A stretch of DNA of 64,000 nt from Rufibacter sp. XAAS-G3-1. GTDB taxonomy: Bacteria > Bacteroidota > Bacteroidia > Cytophagales > Hymenobacteraceae. The DNA lies in NCBI RefSeq assembly GCF_013623775.1, contig NZ_JABFAM010000005.1, positions 124,001 through 188,000 on the forward strand, in the 5' to 3' direction. Under the pieces are notes generated by a model. The model was not told the origin of the DNA and did no database searches. It was given only the letters and a program-made list of their open reading frames with translations. Position numbers and translations under genes: made by a program. Of the stretch, positions 8,799-16,914 are shown in pieces (position 1 is the first letter of the stretch; each line of letters begins with the position of its first letter).

Positions 8799-9275
8799 TT
8801 ACCGCAAACGATCCATAGAACGAACCAAATCTTCATCGCGCTTGATGAAGCGGTTAGCCAGCACGTTCATCAATAAGCCGAAGGCTGGCAGATAAAAGCC
8901 GGACAGGTATTCGCCCTGGGTCTGCGTTTTGACCAGGTCTTCGCCCACGTAAGACGAGAAGTAGAAGGCGCAACCCATCAGGGCGGCCATCACCAGGGAG
9001 TTCAGCAAGCCCAGTTTCATTTGGGTAAGACGGCTCTTGTACTGGAAAATCTCATACAGGGCAATCAAGCCGGCTACGGCGGCCAATATGGCAATAAAAA
9101 TAGTGTTCTTGGAGTCAGCGCCTGCCCCTCCGTTCACAGGCCCCAATGAAAAAGCGGTTAAGGCGTATTCCTGACCATCGGCGGGGTTAGTCTTGGCCCA
9201 AATGGGCAAAAAGAACATGGCCACCATGGCTACTACAATCAAAAACAGGAAAACGCTCTGGACTCTCTGTATCAT
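8799..9275 (-). CDS. DUF4293 family membrane protein
   Basis: This 158-aa protein starts MIQRVQSVFLFLIVVAMVAMFFLPIWA. Four membrane helices are seen, at about 5-25, 57-75, 85-107 and 120-142. The start MIQRxQSxFL and the C-terminal NRFIKRDEDLVRSxDRLR are hallmarks of the DUF4293 family, widespread and essentially confined to Bacteroidota. No catalytic motif is visible. It reads alone on the minus strand. Function unknown; the family assignment is firm. Confidence 0.9.
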   Translation of the reverse strand: MIQRVQSVFLFLIVVAMVAMFFLPIWAKTNPADGQEYALTAFSLGPVNGGAGADSKNTIFIAILAAVAGLIALYEIFQYKSRLTQMKLGLLNSLVMAALMGCAFYFSSYVGEDLVKTQTQGEYLSGFYLPAFGLLMNVLANRFIKRDEDLVRSMDRLR

Positions 9276-9551
9276 AAATTTGTTTTGGTTTCGGTATCAA
9301 TCGCAAAACTACACAAAACTTGTGAATCAAGAATAGCCCTTATTTTATATCCTTCCGCCCGGTAGTAAAGTGAAAGATGTGGTATATGTGTTTGTCCAAT
9401 AAAGGCTTAAGTTCTCTGTAGAGGAGGTGAACTGAACTGCCTGGCTTTTGCCTATCCCCGGAACGGCGGTCGGCGGTTCATAAAAGAGCGTTGGGCTTCT
9501 GTTTTTGGCATGAACGTTGCAAACCCAATGTTAACTCTAAAGCCTAAAAAG

Positions 9552-9995
9552 ATGAAACGATTGGTACTGTTCAGTTTGGTAAGTTTGCTGTTGTTGGGGA
9601 ATGAAGTAGCTTCGGCGCAGCCGATGGAAAAGAACCCTATCATGGAAGCCAGGGCGAAACAAGCTTCCAAAGCAGAGAAGCAGCGCGCCAAAGCACTAGC
9701 CAAGGCTGCCCGCCAAAACGAAGCCTACCAGCAGGAAATGGCGAAGGCCAAGGAAAAGTATGAACGTGACCAAATCAACCTGAAAGAAGATTATAACCGC
9801 AGGCAGCATACATTACATGATAAGCTGGCCAAATCTACCGCCGGAGCCAGGGCCTTTGAGCAGGAAGTGGCCCGCCTCAAAGCCGATTACGAGCACGACA
9901 GGCAGCAGTTGCAGGAGCGTTATGAACGCAAGCGTGACCAGCGGCAAACTGCCTGGCAGTCGCAAAGAAGCTCTGTCTCTTTGGTAAGAATGTAA
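9552..9995 (+). CDS. small exported coiled-coil protein
   Basis: This protein is about 147 aa. It has a signal peptide (MKRLVLFSLVSLLLLGNEVASA) followed by a highly charged Lys/Glu/Arg/Gln-rich helix over nearly all the rest, with heptad-like spacing (KAKEKYERDQINLKEDYNRR). The ATG at 9552 places the signal peptide at the start; an upstream ATG at 9510 would add 14 residues. It could be a periplasmic structural or OmpH/Skp-like helical protein, but no specific Skp signature is visible. A terminator follows. Confidence 0.75.
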   Translation: MKRLVLFSLVSLLLLGNEVASAQPMEKNPIMEARAKQASKAEKQRAKALAKAARQNEAYQQEMAKAKEKYERDQINLKEDYNRRQHTLHDKLAKSTAGARAFEQEVARLKADYEHDRQQLQERYERKRDQRQTAWQSQRSSVSLVRM

Positions 9996-10032
9996 AAAGT
10001 ACTTGTAGGTATGATCCATCCGTCAGCCAGAG

Positions 10033-10060
10033 CGGCCTCTTTGAAAGGGGCCGTTTTTTT
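10033..10060 (+). terminator. intrinsic terminator
   Basis: The stem CGGCCTC/GGGGCCG (one wobble pair) is followed by seven T residues, 38 bp after the stop of the coiled-coil protein gene. Confidence 0.8.
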
Positions 10061-10092
10061 GTGCAGATAACTTTTTGGGAAAGAGCAGAGAC

Positions 10093-10132
10093 CCGTTTTA
10101 GGGCTACTTTCTATAAAACAGCCACAAAATAG
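10093..10132. repeat. palindrome family A, imperfect copy
   Basis: The left arm is CCGTTTTAGGGCTACTTT; the right arm AAAACAGCCACAAAATAG has decayed. It lies between a terminator and truA. Confidence 0.65.
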
Positions 10133-10186
10133 AGTCGCTTTCTCTTTGGGAATGAGGCAGGCCCCGGGACTCAGGACGTATTTGCG

Positions 10187-10194
10187 TATCTTTG
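10187..10194 (+). promoter_or_regulatory. candidate -7 element of truA
   Basis: TATCTTTG fits the Bacteroidota TAnnTTTG consensus and lies only 4 bp before the ATG, which would give a near-leaderless transcript. No matching -33 TTG is seen at normal spacing. Confidence 0.35.
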
Positions 10195-10198
10195 TGGC

Positions 10199-10993
10199 AT
10201 GCGGTATTTTTTAGAAGTGGCGTATGACGGCACCCGGTTTCACGGCTGGCAGACGCAGCCCAATGCGCTGGCCGTGCAGGAAGTGCTGGATGATTGTTTA
10301 CGCAGGGTTTTCAGGTTAGCCCAGGTGGAGACGGTAGGCAGCGGCCGCACCGATACGGGCGTCCATGCCACGCAGCAGTGGGTGCACGTAGACCTGCCGC
10401 AGGTGGTTCAGCCAGAAGAGATCCAGTATAAGCTCAGCCGTATTCTGCCGCCAGATATTTCGGTGGGGCAGGTGCTGCCGGTTGGGCCCGAGGCGCACAC
10501 CCGCTTTGATGCCATCAGTCGGACGTACGAATACCGCATCACGTTGCAGAAAGACCCATTCTTGGTCAGGTACGCCTACTATCTATCCAGAAAGCCCGAT
10601 GTGGTTAAAATGAACGAGGCCGCGCTTGCCTTGCTGCAACTGGAAGATTTCACCACTTTCTCCAAAGTAAAAGGCGATACCAAACATTACCGCTGCACCA
10701 TTACCCAGGCCCATTGGCAGGAAGAAGGCTCGCAACTCATCTTTACCATCAAAGCCAACCGGTTCCTGCGCGGCATGGTGCGGTTGGTGGTAGGCACGCT
10801 GTTAGACGTGGGCAAGGGCAAGCTGACCGTGGCGCAGTTCAGAGAGGTGATTGAGCGGCAGGATCGTCGTTTGGCCAGCGGGGCCGCCCCCGCGCAAGGG
10901 CTGTTTCTGCACCGCGTGGACTATCCGGTAGATTACTTCGCGCAACAGCGGGTGCTTTTTGAGCAGGCGGCGGAAGCTGCCATGGAAGAGTAG
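10199..10993 (+). CDS. truA: tRNA pseudouridine(38-40) synthase
   Basis: This 264-aa enzyme isomerises uridines 38-40 in the tRNA anticodon arm. The start MRYFLEVAYDGTRFHGWQTQPN and the catalytic loop GSGRTDTGVHA (nucleophile Asp 52) are diagnostic. Later TruA motifs are also present: the TYEYRI strand, the basic FLRGMVR helix and the terminal G-A-P-A-Q-G-L-FLHRVDYP segment. The length is normal. The gene is alone; a repeat-filled gap of more than 800 bp follows. Confidence 0.96.
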   Translation: MRYFLEVAYDGTRFHGWQTQPNALAVQEVLDDCLRRVFRLAQVETVGSGRTDTGVHATQQWVHVDLPQVVQPEEIQYKLSRILPPDISVGQVLPVGPEAHTRFDAISRTYEYRITLQKDPFLVRYAYYLSRKPDVVKMNEAALALLQLEDFTTFSKVKGDTKHYRCTITQAHWQEEGSQLIFTIKANRFLRGMVRLVVGTLLDVGKGKLTVAQFREVIERQDRRLASGAAPAQGLFLHRVDYPVDYFAQQRVLFEQAAEAAMEE

Positions 10994-11019
10994 ACTTTAT
11001 CTTTGATTTCGCGGTTTTG

Positions 11020-11730
11020 TGCATGCCGTTTGCTGTTGCTAGCGTAGTGGCTGGTTTGTGCGGTGCCCTTATGCTGAGTTGTTTCATCGTCTCCCTCCGT
11101 GCGCTCACGGCCGCGGGGCCCCGTCTTCCCCTCTCGCACTGCCCTTTCGGCCTGAACTGTCTTTTGCACTTAGCTACTGCCTGTTCAGGGCCAAAAGCGA
11201 GGCACGCTCGGGGAAGACTGGAACTTGGAAAGGAGGAAGAAAGTGTTGACTGAACTTTCTTCCTCTTAGTACATCTGCTTTCTAAAGCAGATACTCCCCC
11301 TTTGGAGGCCCATCTTGTAGGGAAACTTTTGCTGATGTCGCTGTTCGGGAGTTCCACTCCCGAACCTGCCGGGGAGTTCCACTCCGCCGGGAGCCACGGG
11401 CAAAAGAAGGGGAGTGGAACTCCGGAAGAGCGGGTTGATTTTCTGGGATTTTCATAAACTAAATAGCCGCTCATTTTTCCCTGCAAGATTAGCTTTGAAG
11501 GGGGCGAAGGAGGATGTTTACACTAGTTGATCACCCGCATTCCTACAACTGCGTCTCCACATCTACGCAACACCACCCACTCCAAAGACCGCGTAGTGTC
11601 TTTAGACCTACGAGTGTCTGGGTCAGTAGCCGGAGTAAAGCTCCATTTATTCCGTGCTTTATTGCGTACTTTTGTGCCGGAAAGCGTACGTTCTTTCGGG
11701 GGCTTTTTCTGGGAAAGAGGCTCTAAACGC
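11020..11730. repeat. long mosaic repeat C, copy 1 (interrupted by element E)
   Basis: From TGTGCATGCCGTTTGCTGTTG onward this matches the reverse complement of about 54985-55329. Shared blocks include GTTGCTAGCGTAGTGGCTGG, CCCTTATGCTGAG, CTCCCTCCGTGCG, CGGGGAAGACTGGAACT, GCTTTCTAAAGCAGATACTCC, GGATGTTTACAC and a GACCGCGTAGTGTC block. It carries about 90 bp of extra sequence after CCGTGCGCTC and is interrupted by element E at 11296-11504. A degenerate family A copy (11689-11729) ends it. No gene is supported in 10994-11820. Confidence 0.75.
11296..11504. mobile_element. MITE-like element E, copy 1, nested in repeat C
   Basis: This 209-bp element has terminal inverted repeats: CCCATCTTGTAGGGAAA at the left and TTTTTCCCTGCAAGATTAG at the right, flanked by CCTTTGGAGG and CTTTGAAGGG. 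The interior has GGAGTTCCACTCC hairpins. A second copy lies at 15463-15695. The repeat C copy near 55.15 kb reads straight through the same site, giving an empty-site comparison. No coding capacity is seen. Confidence 0.75.
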
Positions 11731-11820
11731 TTTTCCCTGGGTTTGTGCTGCACCTGCTTCTGCCTGTTCTACGTTAGCAGAAACGAAGTGGCACGTTTAT
11801 CATACTAGCGACATCCATCC

Positions 11821-13587
11821 ATGAGTGAAATAGGAGGCAGCAAAACCGGGAGCGCGTTTGACTGGGAAGTGCTGCGGAAGATATTCCGGTTTGTGAAACC
11901 GTACCAGAAGGTGTTTTATCTGGTCATTTTTTTAACGGTCGCCTCGGCGGTTTTGGCAACTGTCCGGCCATTCCTCATCCAGGAAATGGTGGACAAGCAG
12001 ATCCTGCAATACAACTGGCAGGGCGTGAACCGCATGTTCCTGTGGCTTATTGTGCTGCTGGTGGCCCATACCGCCGTGTCATACTTCCACACCTACTTCG
12101 CCGGTTGGCTGGGGCAGTACGTGGTGCGCGACATCCGGGTGAAACTGTATGAACACATCCTCAAGCTTAGGCTGAAGTTCTATGACCGCACGCCCATTGG
12201 GACGCTGGTGACGCGTAACGTGAGCGATGTGGAAACGCTGTCAGACGTGTTTTCTGAGGGTTTGGCCGCCATGATAGGTGATGTGCTCCAGCTTATCTTC
12301 ATCCTGATCTACATGTTCTGGATTGACTGGAAACTCACGTTGGTCAGCCTTTCCATGTTCCCGCTGCTCATCATTAGCACGTACATTTTCAAGGAGAAAG
12401 TGAAAGACTCGTTCCAGGAGGTGCGGGGCGCGGTGGCCAGGCTGAACGCCTTTGTGCAGGAACATATCACGGGCATGATGGTGGTACAGATCTTCAGCAA
12501 TGAGGAGCGGGAAATGAAGAAATTCCAGGCCATCAACAAAGAACACACCCGCGCCAACATCAAGTCTGTTTTGTACTACTCCATCTACTTCCCGGTGGCC
12601 GAGGTCATTGGCGCCGCCGGAACGGGCCTGTTGGTGTGGTACGGGGCCAAAGGCGTGATTCAGGAAACGGTTACCTTGGGGTCGCTCATCGCCTTTATCA
12701 TGTACATAGGCATGTTCTTCAGGCCCATCCGGCAGATTGCCGATAGGTTCAATACGCTGCAACTGGGCGTGGTGAGTTCTGAGCGGATCATGCGGTTGCT
12801 GGAAAGCAAGGAGATGATCTCAGACTCGGGCACCTATGCCCCCAAAGAAATCAAAGGCGCGGTGGACTTTGAGAACGTCTGGTTTGCCTACAATGACGAA
12901 GATTGGGTGCTCAAAGGCGTTTCGTTTGCCGTGCATCCGGGCCAGACAGTGGCGCTGGTAGGTGCCACCGGAGCCGGTAAGACATCTGTCATCAACCTAT
13001 TGAGCCGCTTCTACGAAATCAACAAAGGTACTATCAAAGTAGATGGCCGGGACGTGAAGGAATATGACCTGGAGGTGTTGCGCCAGCAGATAGGCGTGGT
13101 GCTCCAAGATGTGTTCCTGTTCTCCGGCACCATCGCCGACAACATCAGCCTAGGCAACAAAGAAATCACCGAAGACCAGATGTGGGAAGCCGCCCGCCTG
13201 GTGGGGGCCGACAGATTCATTGAACGCCTGCCCGGTGGCCTGCACTACAACGTGATGGAACGCGGCGCGACCTTGTCTGTGGGGCAGCGGCAGCTGATTT
13301 CGTTTGTGCGCGCCATGGTGTACAACCCTAGGATCATCATTCTGGACGAGGCCACTTCCAGCGTAGATTCTGAGACCGAGGAGCTGATTCAGTTCGCCAT
13401 TGGGCAGTTGATGCAGGGCCGTACGTCTATTGTGATAGCCCACCGCCTCTCCACCATCCAGAAGGCCGACAACATCATTGTGCTGGACAGGGGCGAGATC
13501 AAGGAAAGCGGCCGGCATGAAGAGCTTATCCAGTCGGGTGGGTACTACGCCCAGTTACACGAGATGCAGTACAAGAACTTTGTATAG
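11821..13587 (+). CDS. ABC exporter, fused membrane and ATPase domains (MsbA/MdlB-like)
   Basis: This 588-aa half-transporter is expected to work as a dimer. Six membrane helices lie within residues 25-320. The ATPase domain follows, with Walker A GATGAGKTS (from about 381), Q-loop VVLQDVFLFSGTIADNI, signature LSVGQRQ (about 485), Walker B IIILDEATSSVD (about 505) and H-loop AHRLSTI. The substrate (lipid, drug or peptide) cannot be told. It is alone, followed directly by a family A palindrome. A second, divergent exporter of the same class is at 46239-48026 on the other strand. In that one, as here, the signature helix and D-loop are intact, so both should hydrolyse ATP. Confidence 0.92.
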   Translation: MSEIGGSKTGSAFDWEVLRKIFRFVKPYQKVFYLVIFLTVASAVLATVRPFLIQEMVDKQILQYNWQGVNRMFLWLIVLLVAHTAVSYFHTYFAGWLGQYVVRDIRVKLYEHILKLRLKFYDRTPIGTLVTRNVSDVETLSDVFSEGLAAMIGDVLQLIFILIYMFWIDWKLTLVSLSMFPLLIISTYIFKEKVKDSFQEVRGAVARLNAFVQEHITGMMVVQIFSNEEREMKKFQAINKEHTRANIKSVLYYSIYFPVAEVIGAAGTGLLVWYGAKGVIQETVTLGSLIAFIMYIGMFFRPIRQIADRFNTLQLGVVSSERIMRLLESKEMISDSGTYAPKEIKGAVDFENVWFAYNDEDWVLKGVSFAVHPGQTVALVGATGAGKTSVINLLSRFYEINKGTIKVDGRDVKEYDLEVLRQQIGVVLQDVFLFSGTIADNISLGNKEITEDQMWEAARLVGADRFIERLPGGLHYNVMERGATLSVGQRQLISFVRAMVYNPRIIILDEATSSVDSETEELIQFAIGQLMQGRTSIVIAHRLSTIQKADNIIVLDRGEIKESGRHEELIQSGGYYAQLHEMQYKNFV

Positions 13588-13594
13588 AGAGTGC

Positions 13595-13636
13595 CCCGTT
13601 TTAAGGCTGGTTTTAGAAAAACAGCCTTAAAACGGG
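13595..13636. repeat. palindrome family A, near-perfect copy
   Basis: CCCGTTTTAAGGCTGGTTTT pairs with AAAACAGCCTTAAAACGGG apart from one bulged G. It starts 7 bp after the ABC exporter's stop; no T tract follows. Confidence 0.85.
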
Positions 13637-13719
13637 TGGGCCATACAAGCGAGGCATTGGTGTTTATAGGTTACCTTTGCCTTCTTTACAGCAGCTCAAA
13701 AGAAATAAGATAGAATCAA

Positions 13720-14241
13720 ATGAGGAAGTTCTTGATTTACCTGGCGGTAATAGTTGGCGTGGCGTTGGTGGCGTACACGTACATGGGTGGCTTTGCCGAG
13801 GTAAAAGTTTCGCAGGCTATGTCATCGCCAGCGGTGATTGCCGGTAAATATTATGAGGGCAGCACAGATTCAGAGGAGTTGGGGCAGATTTACCAAGAAG
13901 TGGGCAAAGCCGTAGAGCAGAAGCAGCTCACCGGCGACTTTGCGGGCATTTACTACAACAATCCCAACCAAGAGTCTAAAACGGTGAAGGCCTTTATTGG
14001 GGTAGCCGTGCAAGATTCCAGCGTTGCCTTGCCCACCGGGTTTACGGTTAGGGCAGTGCCTGCGGGCAGGCCGGTGTTGAAGGGGGAACTGGATGCCAAC
14101 ATCACCATCGCGCCCAAACGCATTTACGGAGCCCTTTTTGAGTACGCAGAGGAAAACAAGCTTGCCTTGCAGGAGTTCTACGTGGAACGTTTCCCCGAGG
14201 GAAAACCTGCCGTGATTGAAGTAGCCTTGGCAAAGAAGTAA
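13720..14241 (+). CDS. membrane-anchored GyrI-like (effector-binding) domain protein
   Basis: This 173-aa protein has an N-terminal anchor (MRKFLIYLAVIVGVALVAYTYMG). The rest resembles a GyrI-like/AraC effector-binding fold: a strand with a Ser/Ala-Val-Ile-Ala-Gly-Lys motif, a helix (EELGQIYQEVGKAVEQKQL), GIYYNNPN, and an ending LQEFYVERFPEGKPAVIEVALAKK. Such domains bind small hydrophobic ligands; free-standing anchored forms are common in Bacteroidota. A TACCTTTG box lies 40 bp upstream (13672-13679). Family A and a normal terminator follow. The fold call is fair; the ligand is unknown. Confidence 0.75.
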   Translation: MRKFLIYLAVIVGVALVAYTYMGGFAEVKVSQAMSSPAVIAGKYYEGSTDSEELGQIYQEVGKAVEQKQLTGDFAGIYYNNPNQESKTVKAFIGVAVQDSSVALPTGFTVRAVPAGRPVLKGELDANITIAPKRIYGALFEYAEENKLALQEFYVERFPEGKPAVIEVALAKK

Positions 14242-14285
14242 ACGTCTGTTTTAGGGCTGATTTAGCGAAAACAGCCTTAAAACGT
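14242..14285. repeat. palindrome family A copy
   Basis: CTGTTTTAGGGCTGATTT and AAAACAGCCTTAAAACG form an imperfect stem directly after the GyrI-like gene's stop. A second, ordinary terminator follows, so this hairpin is probably not the only one ending transcription. Confidence 0.8.
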
Positions 14286-14293
14286 AGGGCAGG

Positions 14294-14325
14294 GCCTCTG
14301 GGAGTCATTTCCGGAGGCTCTTTTT
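14294..14325 (+). terminator. intrinsic terminator
   Basis: The stem GCCTCTGG/CCGGAGGC (one wobble pair) has a 9-nt loop and a TCTTTTT tail. Confidence 0.75.
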
Positions 14326-14410
14326 GTAGCTGCTTTCAGTTGCTGTAAACTCTTGTCACCCTCTTTCGCAGGCGTACCCGCTGAAGCGGGCAGTTTATAG
14401 AAGTAATGCA

Positions 14411-14450
14411 AAAAAGAAGGATCAGCTTTCTACGGCTGATCCTTTCGTTT
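14411..14450 (-). terminator. bidirectional terminator
   Basis: AAGGATCAGC/GCTGATCCTT is a perfect 10-bp stem. On the minus strand a T run follows (14411-14416), so it serves the 81-aa gene; on the plus strand the tail is TCGTTT. Confidence 0.8.
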
Positions 14451-14511
14451 ACGCGTCATGGCTTGCGCCTTATCTATTATAAATCATCCCCGTGTAGGGG
14501 TACAGGTTCTG

Positions 14512-14757
14512 TTAGCTGCGGGTATTCATAATCCTGAACGCCTCGGCTCTGGTAATCTCTTTTTCCAGCAGCAGTAGGTTGTTCGCATTAATGATCAGGA
14601 GCAGAAATTGGTTTTTCAGGTCATGGTAGTAAATCAACATGGTCAAGTCTTCATAACCACGTTTGAAAATATTTCTGGCCTTTGTTCTTAAATTATATAG
14701 TTCCAATTTTATCTGCCTCAGTTTACCTGCCATAACGCTCAGCCTTCTTTCTTCCAT
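14512..14757 (-). CDS. small hypothetical protein, 81 aa
   Basis: The protein is basic and rich in Leu/Ile/Lys, with predicted helices (GKLRQIKLELYNLRTKARNIF and LLLLIINANNLLLLEKEITRAEAFRIM). Translation could also begin at Met 9. It has no signal peptide and no recognised domain. It is AT-rich compared with neighbours, and a proper terminator follows its stop, which supports a real transcription unit. Recent acquisition is possible. Function unknown. Confidence 0.5.
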   Translation of the reverse strand: MEERRLSVMAGKLRQIKLELYNLRTKARNIFKRGYEDLTMLIYYHDLKNQFLLLIINANNLLLLEKEITRAEAFRIMNTRS

Positions 14758-15122
14758 GGGCTTGTTGAGTAGTTATACTGAAATGGAGGTAATGGGGTTA
14801 CGGTAAAATGATAGAATAAAATTGTATTATGCAGGTGTGATGCCTGGTTTAATTATATGTAACTAGCTTATGTGTTGAACATTGTGAAAAATATTTACTT
14901 GTTCAGGGAAATATTGTTTAGGCTTTTTCTTGGACAATGGTTAGCGAGTAAGAAAGTAGAAGAAGTTGCTGGTCGCTAATTCTCTGCTGCAGATGTATGT
15001 TGTTTGCAAGCAAGGAAAGGTAGGCGCTGCTTTGCCACACCCTTTGATAAATAACATTAGGAGCGGCCCCGCACAGAATGACCCATGGAATGTGAGACAT
15101 TCTGTGCTTGCCTGCTGTTACG

Positions 15123-15280
15123 CACTCCTGCTGGTGGTTCCCGGCGAGTCCGGAGACTCGCTTCAACCCTAGTCACGGGACTGGAGTCTCGCGCCAGTTA
15201 TTTCCATACCTGTGAGGTCTTTAAGACCTCACAGGTATTTGCGGTTTGGGTTCTTTTTATGAAAAACAGGCCCAAAACGC
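15123..15280. repeat. composite three-hairpin repeat B, copy 1
   Basis: Three modules in order: an inverted block starting CTGCTGGTGGTTCCCGGCG and ending GTCTCGCGCCAGTT; a perfect hairpin ACCTGTGAGGTCT/AGACCTCACAGGT (15208-15236); and a family A palindrome (15241-15280, ending CAGGCCCAAAACGC). The same three modules occur at 56941-57099 and, reversed, at 35357-35520. No gene is supported in 14758-15925. Confidence 0.8.
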
Positions 15281-15462
15281 AGCAGTGGGGTTCTCTTCTA
15301 CTGGCTCATCCCACCCCACAGGATTTTTGCGCGCATTTCGTTCCCCCTTTGAGGGCCTAGGATGACAAGGTCAGTTGAGGAACCCAGAACCATGGAGCAA
15401 AGCATAGAACCCCCGGGAGCAGCATCGGGAAGGCGTGAATCTGCACGAGTATTCATCCTCGG

Positions 15463-15695
15463 CCTTTAAAGGCTCATCTTGTAGAGAAAAATCTTTCCTT
15501 GCTGTTCGGGAGTTCTACTCCCGAACCCGCCTGCTGCGGAGTTCCACTCCGCCGGGAGCCACGGGCAAAAGAAGGGGAGTGGAACTCCCCGGCAGTAAGC
15601 TTTCGGAGTGGAACTCCGAAAGCGCGGTTTGATTCTCTGGAATCTTTTGGAAATAAATAACCGTTCCTTTTTCCCTACAAGATGAGCTTCAAAGG
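15463..15695. mobile_element. MITE-like element E, copy 2
   Basis: This 233-bp element has terminal inverted repeats GCTCATCTTGTAGAGAAAAA and TTTTTCCCTACAAGATGAGC, flanked by CCTTTAAAGG and CTTCAAAGG. The interior aligns with copy 1 (GTTCGGGAGTTCTACTCC, GGAGTTCCACTCC, then GGGAGCCACGGGCAAAAGAA). An extra CTTTCGGAGTGG hairpin makes it longer. Confidence 0.75.
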
Positions 15696-15868
15696 GGATA
15701 TCAGATATCGTTCTTCACCATGCTGGACTTATGGGGTAGGGTCAGCTACTGGAGAGGGGCTAGGCTATCTCTAGCGGAAGGTCAGGGGGTAGTAAATCTG
15801 TTAGAAAGTGTTCGGCCAGGGGTGGAAGAATGGGGTGGCTGCGGGAAATAGGGAGGGGAAGGTGGGGC

Positions 15869-15908
15869 AAAAAAAGACCCCAGCACCGGTGAGGCGGGGC
15901 TGAGGTCT
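15869..15908 (-). terminator. intrinsic terminator of the 57-aa gene
   Basis: On the minus strand, AGACCTCAGC pairs with GCTGGGGTCT (one wobble) and is followed by seven T residues. It begins 18 bp after the small gene's stop. Confidence 0.85.
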
Positions 15909-15925
15909 CTGTTCGTGATTCCTTT

Positions 15926-16099
15926 TCAATTCTCTGAGAAGGTATAACCACAGAAGTTATAGATCTCAGCCAGAGGGGCTACTGGTGGCATGGTTTCTTG
16001 CAGCACCAGCGGGGGATTATGGGTTGATTCAAAACCCCAGCGGTTGCGGTTGCAGTAATGCAACTCTTTCGGTAATTCCAGTTTTCGGTGTTGTCCCAT
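15926..16099 (-). CDS. small 57-aa protein with strong ribosome binding site
   Basis: I translated this by hand; it is shorter than the usual ORF cutoff. It reads MGQHRKLELPKELHYCNRNR, continues with a Pro-rich stretch (HNPPLVLQETMPPVAPLAEI), and ends YNFCGYTFSEN. Two Cys are present; there is no signal peptide or membrane helix. AGGAGG lies 7 bp before the ATG, a near-perfect Shine-Dalgarno that is unusual in Bacteroidota, and an intrinsic terminator follows the stop closely. These two signals argue that it is a real monocistronic gene. No family recognised. Confidence 0.55.
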   Translation of the reverse strand: MGQHRKLELPKELHYCNRNRWGFESTHNPPLVLQETMPPVAPLAEIYNFCGYTFSEN

Positions 16100-16509
16100 G
16101 ATATACCTCCTGCTATTAAGATTGAAATACTAGGTGTTACCCCTACCTAAACACGTCACTTTCAATAAATTTACTTTTAGCCCAGGCACCCTTGAACATC
16201 ATTTACGCGCAGAGCACTTATGCCTGCCATGAAAAGAACTTAGGCGGATGGGTGCCACCGCTATCTCTTCTGGGGCACTGGGGCTGGCAATAGTGATATC
16301 ACTAAAACGGCCCTTGGGCGAACAAAGAACGCTGAAAACAGTTCGGCAGTATCTCCTGCGGTTTGCATAGTCCTGCCCCCGGTATTATTTGTTTCCCCTA
16401 CTTTACGGCTGCTTAGCAGGTAATGGAACTAGCCGGTTCCCTGCGGGCATGCCCAGGCATGAGGTCGTAGTTGTAGCGTCATTTGCTAAAAGCATGCCAT
16501 AAACAGAGG
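16100..16509. other. intergenic, nothing recognised
   Basis: I saw no gene, tRNA, family A palindrome or clear terminator here. It presumably holds the promoter of the small minus-strand gene. Confidence 0.5.
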
Positions 16510-16914
16510 CTAGATATGCCTCGTCAAATCTCTGATTCTGCTACGCAGTTGGTCAAGGTGGTTTTGCTGTTGCTTCTGCTTGTCAATTTCCTCCAGTTGG
16601 TGCAGCAGCACCTGCATCTCGGCTAAATAGGCAGATCGGTCTTTCTTTAATCCTGCCGGAGGTACGTTCTCGCCCTCTTTCCCTTCTGTTTTGAACACAT
16701 TGCCTTCGCCATAGATCACCCACCGCGAGTTCAGGTCTGGCAACTGCTTTAGCAAGGCCACCAAGTCATCCATGCAATAGTCTTCTCCCTGCAGAATGCA
16801 GCCCACAATATCTGGAGGCGTTTGGGTGAGTTGGCTTAGTTGGTACACATCTACCTCTTTTATACGCATGTAGAAATTGAGTCTGGCGCTGGTCTGCTGA
16901 AGGTTAATAGCCAT
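16510..16914 (-). CDS. putative XRE-like helix-turn-helix protein with C-terminal coiled coil
   Basis: This 134-aa protein begins NLQQTSARLNFYMRIKEVDVYQLSQLTQTPPDIVGCILQG, a pattern of a small five-helix XRE DNA-binding domain with helix 2-3 at QLSQLTQTPPDIVGCIL. The phrase LPDLNSRWVIYGEGNVF closely resembles the linker 'LNPxWLLTGEG' found after XRE domains in many Bacteroidota phage-repressor-like proteins. The last 40 residues are a Gln-rich coiled coil (LLHQLEEIDKQKQQQNHLDQL), likely for dimerisation. The recognition helix is degenerate, so DNA binding is likely but unproven. Targets unknown. Confidence 0.65.
   Translation of the reverse strand: MAINLQQTSARLNFYMRIKEVDVYQLSQLTQTPPDIVGCILQGEDYCMDDLVALLKQLPDLNSRWVIYGEGNVFKTEGKEGENVPPAGLKKDRSAYLAEMQVLLHQLEEIDKQKQQQNHLDQLRSRIRDLTRHI

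Noticed and set aside
11017-11253. Short plus-strand frames in the truA-ABC gap, also 11514-11808
   Set aside because: They lie wholly in interspersed repeats C and E, are not conserved between repeat copies, and lack start signals.
15085-15632. Short frames over repeats B and E
   Set aside because: Translations of hairpin repeats; other copies of the same repeats carry stops.
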